This document shows positions 17,983 through 26,803 of a stretch of DNA of 64,000 nucleotides, piece by piece. Location of the stretch: positions 1 to 64,000 of the forward strand of contig NZ_JAKIUR010000007.1 in the NCBI RefSeq assembly GCF_021647475.1. Reading direction: 5' to 3'. The DNA is from Lutibacter sp. (GTDB lineage: Bacteria > Bacteroidota > Bacteroidia > Flavobacteriales > Flavobacteriaceae). The translations under genes were made by a program, and so were the position numbers. Below the pieces are notes generated by a model. It searched no databases. It saw only the letters and a program-made list of their open reading frames with translations, and was not told the DNA's origin. Positions within the stretch are counted from its first letter, which is position 1; each line of letters begins with the position of its first letter.

Positions 17983-19002
17983 TTACTTTGCGTTTTGTTT
18001 GTAATATTTAATCATTTTAGGAATAACTTCAACCAAATCGCCTTCAATTACATAATCTGCCAGTTTATTTATAGGAGCTTCCGGATCTTTATTTATTGAA
18101 ATTATCATAGATGCATCTTGCATTCCGGCAGTATGCTGAATGGCTCCGGAAATACCTGCTGCTATGTATAACTTTGGTCTGACCGTTGTTCCTGTTTGTC
18201 CAATTTGACGGTTATGTTTAATATAACCTGCATCAACTGCTGCTCTTGAACCTCCCACTTCACCACCTAATAAATTAGCTAATTCTTCTAAATGTTTAAA
18301 ATTTTCTTTAGAACCAACGCCATAACCACCAGCTACAATTATGGTAGCATCTTTTAAATTAACATCAGATTCTTCAATATGACGATCAATAACTTTTACT
18401 ACAAAATCTTCTTCATTTAAAATTTTATCAACATTAATATTTACCATTTCAGAATTATAATTAGCATCAAAAATTTCTTTTTTCATTACACCTTCACGAA
18501 CGGTTGCCATTTGAGGATGCATATCCCAATTGATAATATTTGCCATAATACTACCACCAAATGCTGGACGAATGGCATAAAGTAAATCTTTGTATTCTTT
18601 TTTCTCTTTTTTTACAAAATGATCTCCAATATCAAGAATGGTACAATCGGCAGTTAAACCACAATTTAATACAGAAGCCAACCTTGGAGCTAAATCTCTT
18701 CCAATAGATGTTGCTCCGAACAAAACAATTTGAGGATCTTGTTCCTTTAAAATTTGTGTAGCCAAAGCGGCATGTGGCAATGTTCTGTAAGGTTCTAATT
18801 TTTTATCATCTGCAACATAAATTTTATCGACTCCATACTTTGAAAGTTCACTTTTAATTCCACTTAAATTTTCGCCAAAAACCATAGTTTCCAACGAACA
18901 ACCCAATTTTTGAGCCAATTTTTTACCTGCGGAAACTATTTCAATACTTATTTCTGCAACTTTATGATTTTCTACTTCACAATAAACAAATACACTTTTC
19001 AT
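17983..19002 (-). CDS. etfA: Electron transfer flavoprotein subunit alpha
   Basis: A 339-residue protein. The N-terminal half is the Etf alpha/beta fold (MKSVFVYCEVENHKVAEISIEIV ... VLFGATSIGRDLAPRLA). The C-terminal FAD-binding domain has IIVAGGYGVGSKENF, then GGSRAAVDAGYI, GQTGTTVRPKLYIAAGISGAIQHTAGMQ and ISINKDPEAPI, all diagnostic for EtfA. It receives electrons from EtfB's flavin and exchanges them with the acyl-CoA dehydrogenase encoded next. The gap to etfB is 26 bp. Confidence 0.95.
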   Translation of the reverse strand: MKSVFVYCEVENHKVAEISIEIVSAGKKLAQKLGCSLETMVFGENLSGIKSELSKYGVDKIYVADDKKLEPYRTLPHAALATQILKEQDPQIVLFGATSIGRDLAPRLASVLNCGLTADCTILDIGDHFVKKEKKEYKDLLYAIRPAFGGSIMANIINWDMHPQMATVREGVMKKEIFDANYNSEMVNINVDKILNEEDFVVKVIDRHIEESDVNLKDATIIVAGGYGVGSKENFKHLEELANLLGGEVGGSRAAVDAGYIKHNRQIGQTGTTVRPKLYIAAGISGAIQHTAGMQDASMIISINKDPEAPINKLADYVIEGDLVEVIPKMIKYYKQNAK

Positions 19003-19028
19003 TTGTAATTATTTTAAAATTATAACCA

Positions 19029-19910
19029 CTACCCTATGGTGTGATGAATTATTAATTCTTTAATCATTCCTTCTATATCTGTATCAGAATCCGTCAAATG
19101 TTTTGTTTCATTTGCTGTTAAAACAATACTGTTTATACTTTTTACTTTAGTTGGAGAACCTGCTAAACCAATTCTGGTAGTATCTGCATTCAAATCTTCC
19201 ACATTCCATTCAGGAATATTTAAATACGTTTTTTCTTTATTTAGTCTGATAAATAATTCATCAATACTTCTTGAACTTAATTCTGTTTTAGTTCTAGCAT
19301 ATTTGAATTTCATTACTTTTTTTGCTTGTCTTCTTCTGCATTCTGGTGATGAACCATGAACAGTTATTAAACAAGGATAAGGTGATGATACTGTTTCAGT
19401 TCCTTTTTCTAGCCTTCTTTTTGCAATTATTTCAGTATCTTTTAATTCCAAAATTTCTTCAACATAGGTTACTTGTGGAATGTTTAATTTTTCAGCGCAT
19501 TGAGGACCAACTTGAGCAGTATCGCCATCAATTGCTTGCCTGCCTCCAAGAATTAAATCATATGGAGCTAATTTTTCAATTCCTTTCATTAAAGTATAAC
19601 TTGTAGCTAAAGTATCTGCTCCACCAAAACGCCTATCAGAAATCATAACCCCTTTATCGGCTCCTCTATAATAGCCTTCTCTAATAATATCTGCGGCTTT
19701 TGGTGGTCCCATAGTTAAAATGGTAACTTCAGTTCCGGGAATTCTATCTTTAATATTTAAGGCTAGTTCAAGTGCATGTAAATCATCTGGATTAAATACT
19801 GTGGAAAGTTTAACTCTATTTACTGTACCGTCAGGCTTCATTGCATCTGGTCCTACATGTCGGGTATCAGGAACTTGCTTTGCCAATACTATAATTTTAA
19901 GTGGTCTCAT
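19029..19910 (-). CDS. etfB: Electron transfer flavoprotein subunit beta (bifurcating-type signature)
   Basis: 293 residues, longer than the roughly 250 of classical EtfB. It begins MRPLKIIVLAKQVPDT and carries GGRQAIDGDTAQVGPQ at residues 122-137. Classical, non-bifurcating EtfB has a DDDxNQ-type sequence there and binds AMP. The DGDTAQVGP form is found in Etfs that bind a second FAD and carry out flavin-based electron bifurcation. The C-terminal extension (about 225-293) wraps onto EtfA in known structures. Assignment as bifurcating rests on this motif alone. It is first gene of etfB-etfA-acyl-CoA dehydrogenase. Confidence 0.92.
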   Translation of the reverse strand: MRPLKIIVLAKQVPDTRHVGPDAMKPDGTVNRVKLSTVFNPDDLHALELALNIKDRIPGTEVTILTMGPPKAADIIREGYYRGADKGVMISDRRFGGADTLATSYTLMKGIEKLAPYDLILGGRQAIDGDTAQVGPQCAEKLNIPQVTYVEEILELKDTEIIAKRRLEKGTETVSSPYPCLITVHGSSPECRRRQAKKVMKFKYARTKTELSSRSIDELFIRLNKEKTYLNIPEWNVEDLNADTTRIGLAGSPTKVKSINSIVLTANETKHLTDSDTDIEGMIKELIIHHTIG

Positions 19911-19942
19911 TGTTTAATATTATGTTATAAATTTTAGCTTTT

Positions 19943-19950
19943 CAAAAATA
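19943..19950 (-). promoter_or_regulatory. Predicted -7 box upstream of etfB
   Basis: On the minus strand TATTTTTG matches TAnnTTTG and lies 33-40 nt before the etfB start. No matching -33 element is obvious, so this is tentative. Confidence 0.35.
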
Positions 19951-20048
19951 GTAGATTTTATGCAAGTAAACGATGACATTGCTCATACTTCAAAATTTAA
20001 GATATTTGATTCTTTTTATGGGAAATACTATAGATTAATCGCATAAAA

Positions 20049-20079
20049 AAAAGCGATAATTTAATAAATCATCGCTTTT
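20049..20079 (-). terminator. Intrinsic terminator downstream of fabI
   Basis: AAAAGCGAT and ATCGCTTTT form the stem. Read on the minus strand, the hairpin is followed by a run of eight T residues, right after the fabI stop. Confidence 0.85.
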
Positions 20080-20100
20080 ATATATTTTTAGAATTGTTCT

Positions 20101-20961
20101 TTATTTTTTCCCTTTCTTCTTAGGTTCTTCAACCATTTCATCTGTAGATTCGTTTTTCATAATTTCATCCATTATGGCATTACTAACACCCATATTTGAA
20201 AAACCACCATCGTGAAATAAATTTTGAAGCGTTACCTTTTTGGTTAAATCTGAAAACAGAGTAATGGTATAATCGGCACATTCTAGTGCAGTTGCGTTTC
20301 CTAACGGAGACATTTTTTCAGCATAAGAAATAAATCCGTCAAAACCTTTAACTCCACTACCAGCTGTAGTAGGCGTTGGAGATTGAGAAATGGTATTTAC
20401 TCTAACTTTATGATCACGTCCAAAGAAATAACCAAAACTACGAGCCACAGATTCCAGATATGCTTTATTATCTGCCATATCATTATAATCAGGAAAAACT
20501 CGTTGTGCAGCCATATAGGTTAAAGCAACAATACTTCCCCATTCATTCATAGCATTTCTTTGATATAAAACACTCATTACTCTATGAAAAGATAATGCAG
20601 AAACATCCCACCCTGTTTTAGTAAAGTTATAATCTTGATGTGTATATAAATTTCCTCGTCTAACATTTACTGACATTCCAATTGAATGTAAAACAAAATC
20701 TATTTTTCCACCTAATATTTCTACAGCTTTATCTACTAAATTTTCAAGATCTAACATAGAAGTAGCGTCTGCAGGAATAATTTCCGAACCTGTTTTTTCA
20801 GCTAGTTCTGCAATGGTTCCAAGCCTCATTGCAACTGGTGCATTGGTTAAAACAAATTTTGCTCCTTCTTCATGTGCTCTTTCAGCAACTTTCCATGCAA
20901 TCGATTTAGAATCTAACGCTCCAAAAATAATTCCTTTTTTTCCTTTAAGTAAATTATACAT
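20101..20961 (-). CDS. fabI: Enoyl-[acyl-carrier-protein] reductase FabI
   Basis: A 286-residue short-chain dehydrogenase of the FabI group, which reduces trans-2-enoyl-ACP with NAD(P)H in the last step of fatty acid elongation. The cofactor motif is GIIFGALDSKSIAWKVAERAHEEGA. The catalytic Tyr and Lys sit in PDYNDMADNKAYLES with the Y-x6-K spacing typical of FabI. NTISQSPTPTTAGSGVKGF is the substrate-loop region. A short Lys-rich C-terminal tail (EEPKKKGKK) is extra. It lies behind recN but has its own likely promoter and terminator. Confidence 0.95.
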   Translation of the reverse strand: MYNLLKGKKGIIFGALDSKSIAWKVAERAHEEGAKFVLTNAPVAMRLGTIAELAEKTGSEIIPADATSMLDLENLVDKAVEILGGKIDFVLHSIGMSVNVRRGNLYTHQDYNFTKTGWDVSALSFHRVMSVLYQRNAMNEWGSIVALTYMAAQRVFPDYNDMADNKAYLESVARSFGYFFGRDHKVRVNTISQSPTPTTAGSGVKGFDGFISYAEKMSPLGNATALECADYTITLFSDLTKKVTLQNLFHDGGFSNMGVSNAIMDEIMKNESTDEMVEEPKKKGKK

Positions 20962-20996
20962 ACTATTTTTTTAGTTTATAGTTTATTAATTTTTTG

Positions 20997-21004
20997 CAAA
21001 TATA
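20997..21004 (-). promoter_or_regulatory. Predicted -7 box of fabI
   Basis: Minus-strand TATATTTG fits the TAnnTTTG consensus in the 49-bp gap between the recN stop and the fabI start, giving a leader of about 30 nt. Consensus match only. Confidence 0.4.
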
Positions 21005-21010
21005 ACAATT

Positions 21011-22663
21011 CTAGTTTAACAATTGTTTTGCGTGTTCAATAGCGGTAGTTGTTGTGTTTTTTCCACTTAACATTTCTGCTATTTCAATAATACGTTCTTC
21101 TTTTGTTAATCTTTTTAATTGTGTAATAATTTGATTGTCAACATCTTGTTTAAACACCTTGTAATGTTGATTGCCTTTAGCTGCAATTTGTGGTAAGTGC
21201 GTAATAGCTATAACTTGCATATTTTCACTCATTTCTAGCATTATAGTAGCTACTTTTTGTGATATTGTACCTGAAACGCCAGCATCAATTTCATCAAAAA
21301 TAATAGTTGGTAATTTTAAATATTCTGATAAAATGGATTTTACTGAAAGCATAATTCTAGATAATTCACCACCTGAAGCAATTTTTTGAAGAGTTCCAAA
21401 ATTTAAACCTTTATTTGCTGAAATTAAGAGTTGCAATTCATCTTTTCCATTTGAAAAATATTGATTAACATGAGATAAATTCCACTTTAACCTTGTATTT
21501 TCCATTCCTAAATTAGCTAGTAAATTATCTATTTTTTTTATAAAAACAGGAATTGCTTTTTGCCTTGCATCACTTATTAATTTAGCTAAATTATCTAATT
21601 TTTTTGCTACTATTTTAATTTCGTTCTCTTTTTCTGAAATAATAGTAGATGAATTTTCGGCTACGTTTACTTCTTTTTCAAGTTTCAGCTGAATTTCTAA
21701 TAACTCGGCAATAGTTTTTACGGTATGCTTTTGCTGCAAATTGTAAATTAATTGTAGTCTATTATTTAGTTTATCTAATTCTGAAGGTTCAAAATTTACA
21801 CTTTCATTTAAATAAACCAGCTCGTTTGATATATCATCAAATTCAATTTTTATACTTAAAATTCTATCGTACAATTTTTTATATTCCTCTGAATACAAAC
21901 TTATTTTTTCCAAATTAGAAGTTACGGAATTCAATCTAGAAATTAATCCAATTTCATCTATAAATGTATTATTTTGTGCTTCAGATAAATTGAGCTTAAT
22001 AGCTTCAATATTATTTAATTTGTCTAATTCCTGCTCAATTTCTTCTTGCTCTCCAAGTTCTAATTTTGCCTGCACCAACTCCTGATACAAATGTGAATTA
22101 TATTCGAAATTTTGTTGTGATTTTTCCTGATTTAGCTTCAAAATTTCTAATTCTTTTTTTAATTGATGATACAATTTTAATCCTTTTGAATAAGAAGTTA
22201 ATTTAGCAGTATTTTTTGCTAAAGCATCGAGGATATGAAATTGAAAATTAACATCTGCTAACTGCAAAGTTTGATGTTGCGAATGTATATCTATTAATTG
22301 TTCACTTAAACTTTGTAAAACATTTAAAGTAGTTGGTGTATCATTAATAAATGCTCTTGATTTACCAGAAGGTAAAATTTCGCGTCTTAGTATTGTTTCT
22401 TTTTCAAAATCTAAATCATTTTCTTCAAAAAAACGTTCTAAGCCATAATTATTTACAGAAAATTGTGCTTCAATTATGCATTTTTTATCTGCATCTTTTA
22501 AGGAAGTAGAGTCTGATCGCTTTCCTAATACCAATCCTAGAGCACCTAACAAAACAGATTTTCCTGCTCCAGTTTCTCCTGTAATAATAGATAATTTATC
22601 TTTAAAATTAACAGATAAATTTTCAATTAAAGCATAATTTTTAATAGAAAGTGCTACAAGCAT
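21011..22663 (-). CDS. recN: DNA repair protein RecN
   Basis: A 550-residue SMC-like ATPase used in double-strand break repair. The N-terminal Walker A is GETGAGKSVLLGALGLVLGKR (near residue 31), with FINDTPTTLNVLQSLSEQLIDIHSQHQ typical of RecN. A central coiled coil (about 155-345) separates the head halves. The C-terminal half has the ABC signature IASGGELSRIMLSVK and Walker B PTIIFDEIDAGVSG. It is last gene of the bamD-rpoZ-coaBC-porD-recN run. Confidence 0.95.
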   Translation of the reverse strand: MLVALSIKNYALIENLSVNFKDKLSIITGETGAGKSVLLGALGLVLGKRSDSTSLKDADKKCIIEAQFSVNNYGLERFFEENDLDFEKETILRREILPSGKSRAFINDTPTTLNVLQSLSEQLIDIHSQHQTLQLADVNFQFHILDALAKNTAKLTSYSKGLKLYHQLKKELEILKLNQEKSQQNFEYNSHLYQELVQAKLELGEQEEIEQELDKLNNIEAIKLNLSEAQNNTFIDEIGLISRLNSVTSNLEKISLYSEEYKKLYDRILSIKIEFDDISNELVYLNESVNFEPSELDKLNNRLQLIYNLQQKHTVKTIAELLEIQLKLEKEVNVAENSSTIISEKENEIKIVAKKLDNLAKLISDARQKAIPVFIKKIDNLLANLGMENTRLKWNLSHVNQYFSNGKDELQLLISANKGLNFGTLQKIASGGELSRIMLSVKSILSEYLKLPTIIFDEIDAGVSGTISQKVATIMLEMSENMQVIAITHLPQIAAKGNQHYKVFKQDVDNQIITQLKRLTKEERIIEIAEMLSGKNTTTTAIEHAKQLLN

Positions 22664-22686
22664 AAAGGTAAATTAGAATTATAAAT

Positions 22687-23577
22687 TTACTTAATTTTAT
22701 TCCACTTTGCTGCATTTAATGGAGAAATTTTTAGCAAATCTTCTTTTAAAGTTGAAGTATCAAAATATGGACCGCCAGAAAATATATTAACAATTTCATC
22801 GGCTTTAGCATCCATAAATATGCGAAGTAAAAATGCATTAGGTCTAGAGTTGTATATGTTCTTCAATTTCTGAATAGCATCGGCAATATTTTTTTTACCA
22901 GTTTTTTTATTGGTTGACAAAATATCTAAACCTTTTAAATGATATTGATATAAAGCATTACGAAATAATTTATACGTTGGTGATAAAATATTATCGATTA
23001 ATGTAAATCGTGTTCTTGTACCATCATTTTGGTTCCATCCTTTATAACCGCTTTGTTGTGCTTGAACCAAAATGTTTTGAGCTTTATTAAAATAAGGTGT
23101 TCCACCATATAAACTAAACGTATCTGCATCTAATCCTATTATGGTATAAACATAAAATGTAACTACTGAAATTAGGTTGGATTCGTAAGTATCTTTATTA
23201 AATAATAAGGGTTGATATTCAGTATATTGAAAATTAAAATCTTTGTCTTTAAAATTAAAAACAGGTGATAAATAAGTTGCATCATAAACTGGACGAGAAG
23301 ATTGAATTTGAATAGACGCATCAAAATTATCTCCAGATTCTTTTGTAATTATGATACTTAAATTACAATGTATTTTTTCCTGATCTTTATAGTTAAAATT
23401 GGTCCAGTGTTTTTGATTTATAAACGCTGTTAAATCATTTTGCAACGTGGTAAACTTTTGCTTATTAGATGCTGGAATTTTGTCGGCGTTAACGGTAACT
23501 GTGCAATTTAACTCTTGTGCATTTATTGTAATAGAAAAAAGAATTACTATTAAAATCTGAAGTGTTTTTTTAAGCAT
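22687..23577 (-). CDS. DUF4835 family protein (PorD-like)
   Basis: A 296-residue exported protein with a signal peptide (MLKKTLQILIVILFSITINAQ) followed by ELNCTVTVNADKI, then beta-rich sequence. The family is Bacteroidota-specific and some annotations name it PorD, a protein linked to type IX secretion; its biochemical role is not known. Its start overlaps the end of coaBC by 8 bp. A constant position between coaBC and recN is typical of Flavobacteriia. Confidence 0.85.
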   Translation of the reverse strand: MLKKTLQILIVILFSITINAQELNCTVTVNADKIPASNKQKFTTLQNDLTAFINQKHWTNFNYKDQEKIHCNLSIIITKESGDNFDASIQIQSSRPVYDATYLSPVFNFKDKDFNFQYTEYQPLLFNKDTYESNLISVVTFYVYTIIGLDADTFSLYGGTPYFNKAQNILVQAQQSGYKGWNQNDGTRTRFTLIDNILSPTYKLFRNALYQYHLKGLDILSTNKKTGKKNIADAIQKLKNIYNSRPNAFLLRIFMDAKADEIVNIFSGGPYFDTSTLKEDLLKISPLNAAKWNKIK

Positions 23578-24784
23578 ACAATTTATTCAAAATTTCATTA
23601 AAAATATCAGAAGCAACTTCTGCTTTAGATTTCAGACCAAATTCCGAAATATTTTTGAATTTATCAATAATTGTAACCTTATTTGTTTCTTTTTTAAATC
23701 CAGCTCCTTTATCATTCAATGAATTTAACACAATTAAATCTAAATTTTTCTTATTCAATTTGGCTATTGCATTTTCAATTTCGTTATTTGTTTCAAGGGC
23801 AAAACCAACTAAAAACTGATTTTTTTTAACGACTCCCAAAGAAGCTAATATATCTTTAGTTTTTATCAATTCTAAAGATAAGGTAGGTGTGTTTTTCTTT
23901 ATTTTATTTTTTGCAATTTCTTTTGGTTTATAATCAGAAACCGCCGCAGATAAGATAGCAATATCTACTAAATAAAAATATTTATGAGCCTCATTATACA
24001 TCTGTTCCGCAGTAACCACATCCATTCGTTTAATTAATGAATTTGAAATTGTTTCAGATGATGGTCCGGAAATTAAAATAACTTCAGCCCCTAAATTTGC
24101 TGCTTTTTTAGCCAGTTCAAAACCCATTTTACCAGAAGAATGATTCCCAATAAAACGTACGGGATCAATTGCTTCATAGGTAGGACCAGCCGTAATTAAT
24201 ACTTTTTTACCGTATAAAGGCAAACCTTTAATAATATCTTTTTCCATAAAAGCTACTATATTTTTAGGTTCTTCCATTCTGCCTTCACCTACTAAACCGC
24301 TTGCTAATTCACCCGAGGCTGGTGGTATAAAAATATTTCCGAAACTTTTAAGTTTTGTAATACTTTTTGAAGTTGCTGGATGTTGATACATATCTAAATC
24401 CATTGCAGGTGCAAAAAATACTGGGCATTTGGCAGATAGATAACTTGCTAATAATAAGTTATCACATATACCATTAGACATTTTTGATAAAGTATTTGCA
24501 GTTGCTGGTGCAATAAGCATATAATCTGCCCAAAGCCCTAACTCTACATGACTATTCCATTCTTCATTTTCTTCTTCATTTTTATCAAAAAAAGTAGAAT
24601 ATACTGGATTTTTGGAGAGTGTAGCTAATGTTAACGGTGTAACAAAATCTTTAGAAGCTGGTGTCATCACAACTTTAACTTGAGCACCAGATTTAATAAA
24701 TAAACGAACTAAATGAGCCGTTTTGTAAGCAGCAATACCGGCAGTTACGCCTAATAGTATATTTTTACCGCTTAAAACAGACAT
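23570..24784 (-). CDS. coaBC: Bifunctional phosphopantothenoylcysteine decarboxylase/phosphopantothenate-cysteine ligase
   Basis: A 404-residue fusion catalysing steps two and three of coenzyme A synthesis. The N-terminal flavoprotein (CoaC, about 1-185) begins ILLGVTAGIAAYKTAHLVR, with the catalytic His in SHVELGLWADYMLIAPATANT, the Asn in PAMDLDMY, and the substrate loop Cys in ANTLSKMSNGICDNLLL. The C-terminal CoaB part begins KVLITAGPTYEAIDPVRFIGNHSSGKMGFELA. It follows rpoZ with no gap. Confidence 0.95.
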   Translation of the reverse strand: MSVLSGKNILLGVTAGIAAYKTAHLVRLFIKSGAQVKVVMTPASKDFVTPLTLATLSKNPVYSTFFDKNEEENEEWNSHVELGLWADYMLIAPATANTLSKMSNGICDNLLLASYLSAKCPVFFAPAMDLDMYQHPATSKSITKLKSFGNIFIPPASGELASGLVGEGRMEEPKNIVAFMEKDIIKGLPLYGKKVLITAGPTYEAIDPVRFIGNHSSGKMGFELAKKAANLGAEVILISGPSSETISNSLIKRMDVVTAEQMYNEAHKYFYLVDIAILSAAVSDYKPKEIAKNKIKKNTPTLSLELIKTKDILASLGVVKKNQFLVGFALETNNEIENAIAKLNKKNLDLIVLNSLNDKGAGFKKETNKVTIIDKFKNISEFGLKSKAEVASDIFNEILNKLYA

Positions 24785-25111
24785 TTACTCTTGAATTTCT
24801 TCTGGATTTCTATAATAAATTTTACCTTCTAACCATTCTTCAACAGCTATTGCAGTTGCTTTTGGTAATTTCTCATAAAATTTAGAAACTTCTATTTGCT
24901 CTTTATTTTCAAATACTTCGTCTAAACTATCTGTATAAGTAGCAAATTCTTCTAATTTTTCAATGAGTTCACTTTTTAAATCACCATTAATTTGTTTTGC
25001 TCTTTTTGCAATAATTGTAATAGCCTCATAAATATTATTTGTTGGGGCTTCAATTTCGTTTTTATCGTAAGTAATGGTTGTACTTGCTGCTTTTGAGTTT
25101 TTATAATCCAT
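24785..25111 (-). CDS. rpoZ: DNA-directed RNA polymerase omega subunit (Bacteroidota type)
   Basis: A small protein of 108 residues. It has the omega core (NNIYEAITIIAKRAKQINGDLKSELIEKLEEFA) and a longer acidic C-terminus (EWLEGKIYYRNPEEIQE) typical of Bacteroidota. It helps assemble RNA polymerase. Its start overlaps the end of bamD by 11 bp and its stop abuts coaBC, so the three are translationally packed in one operon. Confidence 0.87.
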   Translation of the reverse strand: MDYKNSKAASTTITYDKNEIEAPTNNIYEAITIIAKRAKQINGDLKSELIEKLEEFATYTDSLDEVFENKEQIEVSKFYEKLPKATAIAVEEWLEGKIYYRNPEEIQE

Positions 25112-25928
25112 TAGTTTGCTTTTTTAATGTTTTAACTGATTTTAATTGATTTTTTAAATCTTTTTTTAACTTTTTAATTTCAACTAAATATAAAGATTTT
25201 GGGAAATTTCTTTCTAATCGTTCTTCTGTTTTTATAGCTTTTTTTAATCGCTCCTCTTTTTTGGTAATATAACTATTTATTCCTAATTTGTAAGCGGCTT
25301 TAAATTTATAATACATAGCATCTTCTTTTAAGGAACTTCCTAAATAATCACCTAAAAAATTATCAAAAGCTGTAACAGCAGAAATATAATCTTGAATGGT
25401 ATAATATTGCTTTGCAATTTCAAATGCTTTTTTTTCTAATTTAAAGTTAAGTTCTTTTATGGTTTTATTAGCTTCCTCAACTTTATCTGAAGTTGGATAT
25501 TTAAAAATGAAATTTTGCATCGCATTTAAGGCTTCATTAGTATCTTTTTGATCTAAACTATACCTAGGTGAAGCTTTATAATAACTATATGCAGACAAAA
25601 AGGCTGCTTCTTCTACTTTTGAACTTTTTGGATAGTTTTTTACAAATTTATCAAAATAATAGGCTGCCAAACTATATTGTTTTGTGTTGTAATGAGATTG
25701 TGCAACCATATATTGAATACGTTCCATTTGTGGTTTACCTCTATAACTAGGTGTAATTTTTTCAAATAAGGTGATGGCTTTTGAGTACTTCTGAGCTTCG
25801 TACATCTTAGTTGCCATTTTATATTGATCTTGAATACTACCTTTATTCAATACTTTTTGATATTCACCACACGAAAAAAGCGTAGTAGTAAACACTAAAA
25901 TAAAAATGAGATTTTTAATTTTTTGCAT
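25101..25928 (-). CDS. bamD: Outer membrane protein assembly lipoprotein BamD
   Basis: A 275-residue lipoprotein. The signal ends in a lipobox (FTTTLFSCGEY, lipidated Cys at about residue 20), followed by about five TPR repeats (YKMATKMYEAQKYSKAITLFEKI; AAYYFDKFVKNYPKSSKVEEAAFLSAYSYYKAS). BamD works with BamA to insert beta-barrel proteins. First gene of the bamD-rpoZ-coaBC-porD-recN run. A TAATTTTG -7-like box (25940-25933, minus) ends only 4 nt before the ATG, so the transcript may be nearly leaderless. Confidence 0.92.
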   Translation of the reverse strand: MQKIKNLIFILVFTTTLFSCGEYQKVLNKGSIQDQYKMATKMYEAQKYSKAITLFEKITPSYRGKPQMERIQYMVAQSHYNTKQYSLAAYYFDKFVKNYPKSSKVEEAAFLSAYSYYKASPRYSLDQKDTNEALNAMQNFIFKYPTSDKVEEANKTIKELNFKLEKKAFEIAKQYYTIQDYISAVTAFDNFLGDYLGSSLKEDAMYYKFKAAYKLGINSYITKKEERLKKAIKTEERLERNFPKSLYLVEIKKLKKDLKNQLKSVKTLKKQTNGL

Positions 25929-25965
25929 TTGGCAAAATTAGTTATTTATTATGAATTATTAAAAT

Positions 25966-26169
25966 AACTCGTTGTGCATTTTTACTTTTTAAACTTACTG
26001 TTACGTCAGTTCGGGTCTGCCTGACGGCAAGGCTGGTAATTTTTGATAAAAAACTGTATCGAAAACGACTGTTTTTAAATGAAAAACCTTTTCTCGATAC
26101 TAATTTTAAGCCTAAAAAGGCTAAAATTCACTCGAATTGACGAAATTTTATCAAAATGCACAACGAGTT
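25966..26169. mobile_element. MITE-like non-coding element, long copy (204 bp)
   Basis: Ends are inverted repeats: AACTCGTTGTGCATTTT on the left and the complement of GCACAACGAGTT on the right. It is flanked by AAAAT on both sides (25961-25965 and 26170-26174), a possible 5-bp target duplication. The inside has a strong hairpin (TTTTAAGCC-TAAAAA-GGCTAAAA) and no open reading frame. Relative to the copy at 52298-52442 it is in opposite orientation and carries about 60 extra bp including CGTCAG...CTGACG. It fills most of the 321-bp bamD/ferritin gap. Confidence 0.8.
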
Positions 26170-26249
26170 AAAATACTTTTTTTACTTACTTAAACCACAA
26201 AAATAACTTGGATAAACAATTATTATTGTTTAATAATCTTAATTGTTTG

Positions 26250-26771
26250 TTAATTATTTGAAGTTGGTGAAACTGAAGTTTCAACATTAAGCCTTTTAAT
26301 ATCTTTATCAAACATATATAATCCGCTTTTAGCTTCGCCTATCAATTTAATTTTATCTAAAATGGTTCGTGCTTGTGCTTCTTCTTCAATTTGCTCTGCA
26401 ACATACCATTGTAAAAAGTTATGTGTTGCGTAATCTTTTTCTTCTAGTGCAATATGAACCAATTCATTAATAGTATTGGAAACATAAACTTCATGTTCAA
26501 AAAGTGTCTCAAACATTTCTTTAATAGAACCAAATTCAGAATCTGGTTTTGATAAATCCGAAACTAGAGAATGCCCTCCACGCTCATTTATATATTTAAA
26601 AAACTTAAGCATATGTTGTCTTTCTTCATCTGACTGAGCATACATAAATTCAGAAATTCCTTCTAAACCTTGTGCTTCTGCCCAAGAAGCCATAGCTAAA
26701 TATATTTGTGAAGATTCTGCTTCAATTCTAATTTGCTTATTTAAAGCCTTTTCCATACTTGCTGATAACAT
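26250..26771 (-). CDS. Ferritin (non-heme)
   Basis: A 173-residue iron-storage protein with the four-helix ferritin fold. Ferroxidase ligands are visible as Glu in RIEAESSQIYLAMASWAEAQG, E..H in SDEERQHMLKFF, and E/Q in EEKDYATHNFLQWYVAEQIEEE. It is the prokaryotic ferritin type rather than bacterioferritin (no heme Met at the dimer interface is apparent) or Dps. A Ser/Thr-rich C-terminus extends past helix E. It lies alone behind dapA with a 32-bp gap. Confidence 0.93.
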   Translation of the reverse strand: MLSASMEKALNKQIRIEAESSQIYLAMASWAEAQGLEGISEFMYAQSDEERQHMLKFFKYINERGGHSLVSDLSKPDSEFGSIKEMFETLFEHEVYVSNTINELVHIALEEKDYATHNFLQWYVAEQIEEEAQARTILDKIKLIGEAKSGLYMFDKDIKRLNVETSVSPTSNN

Positions 26772-26803
26772 AATTTTCTCTTTTTAAATTTCTATCAAAA
26801 TTA

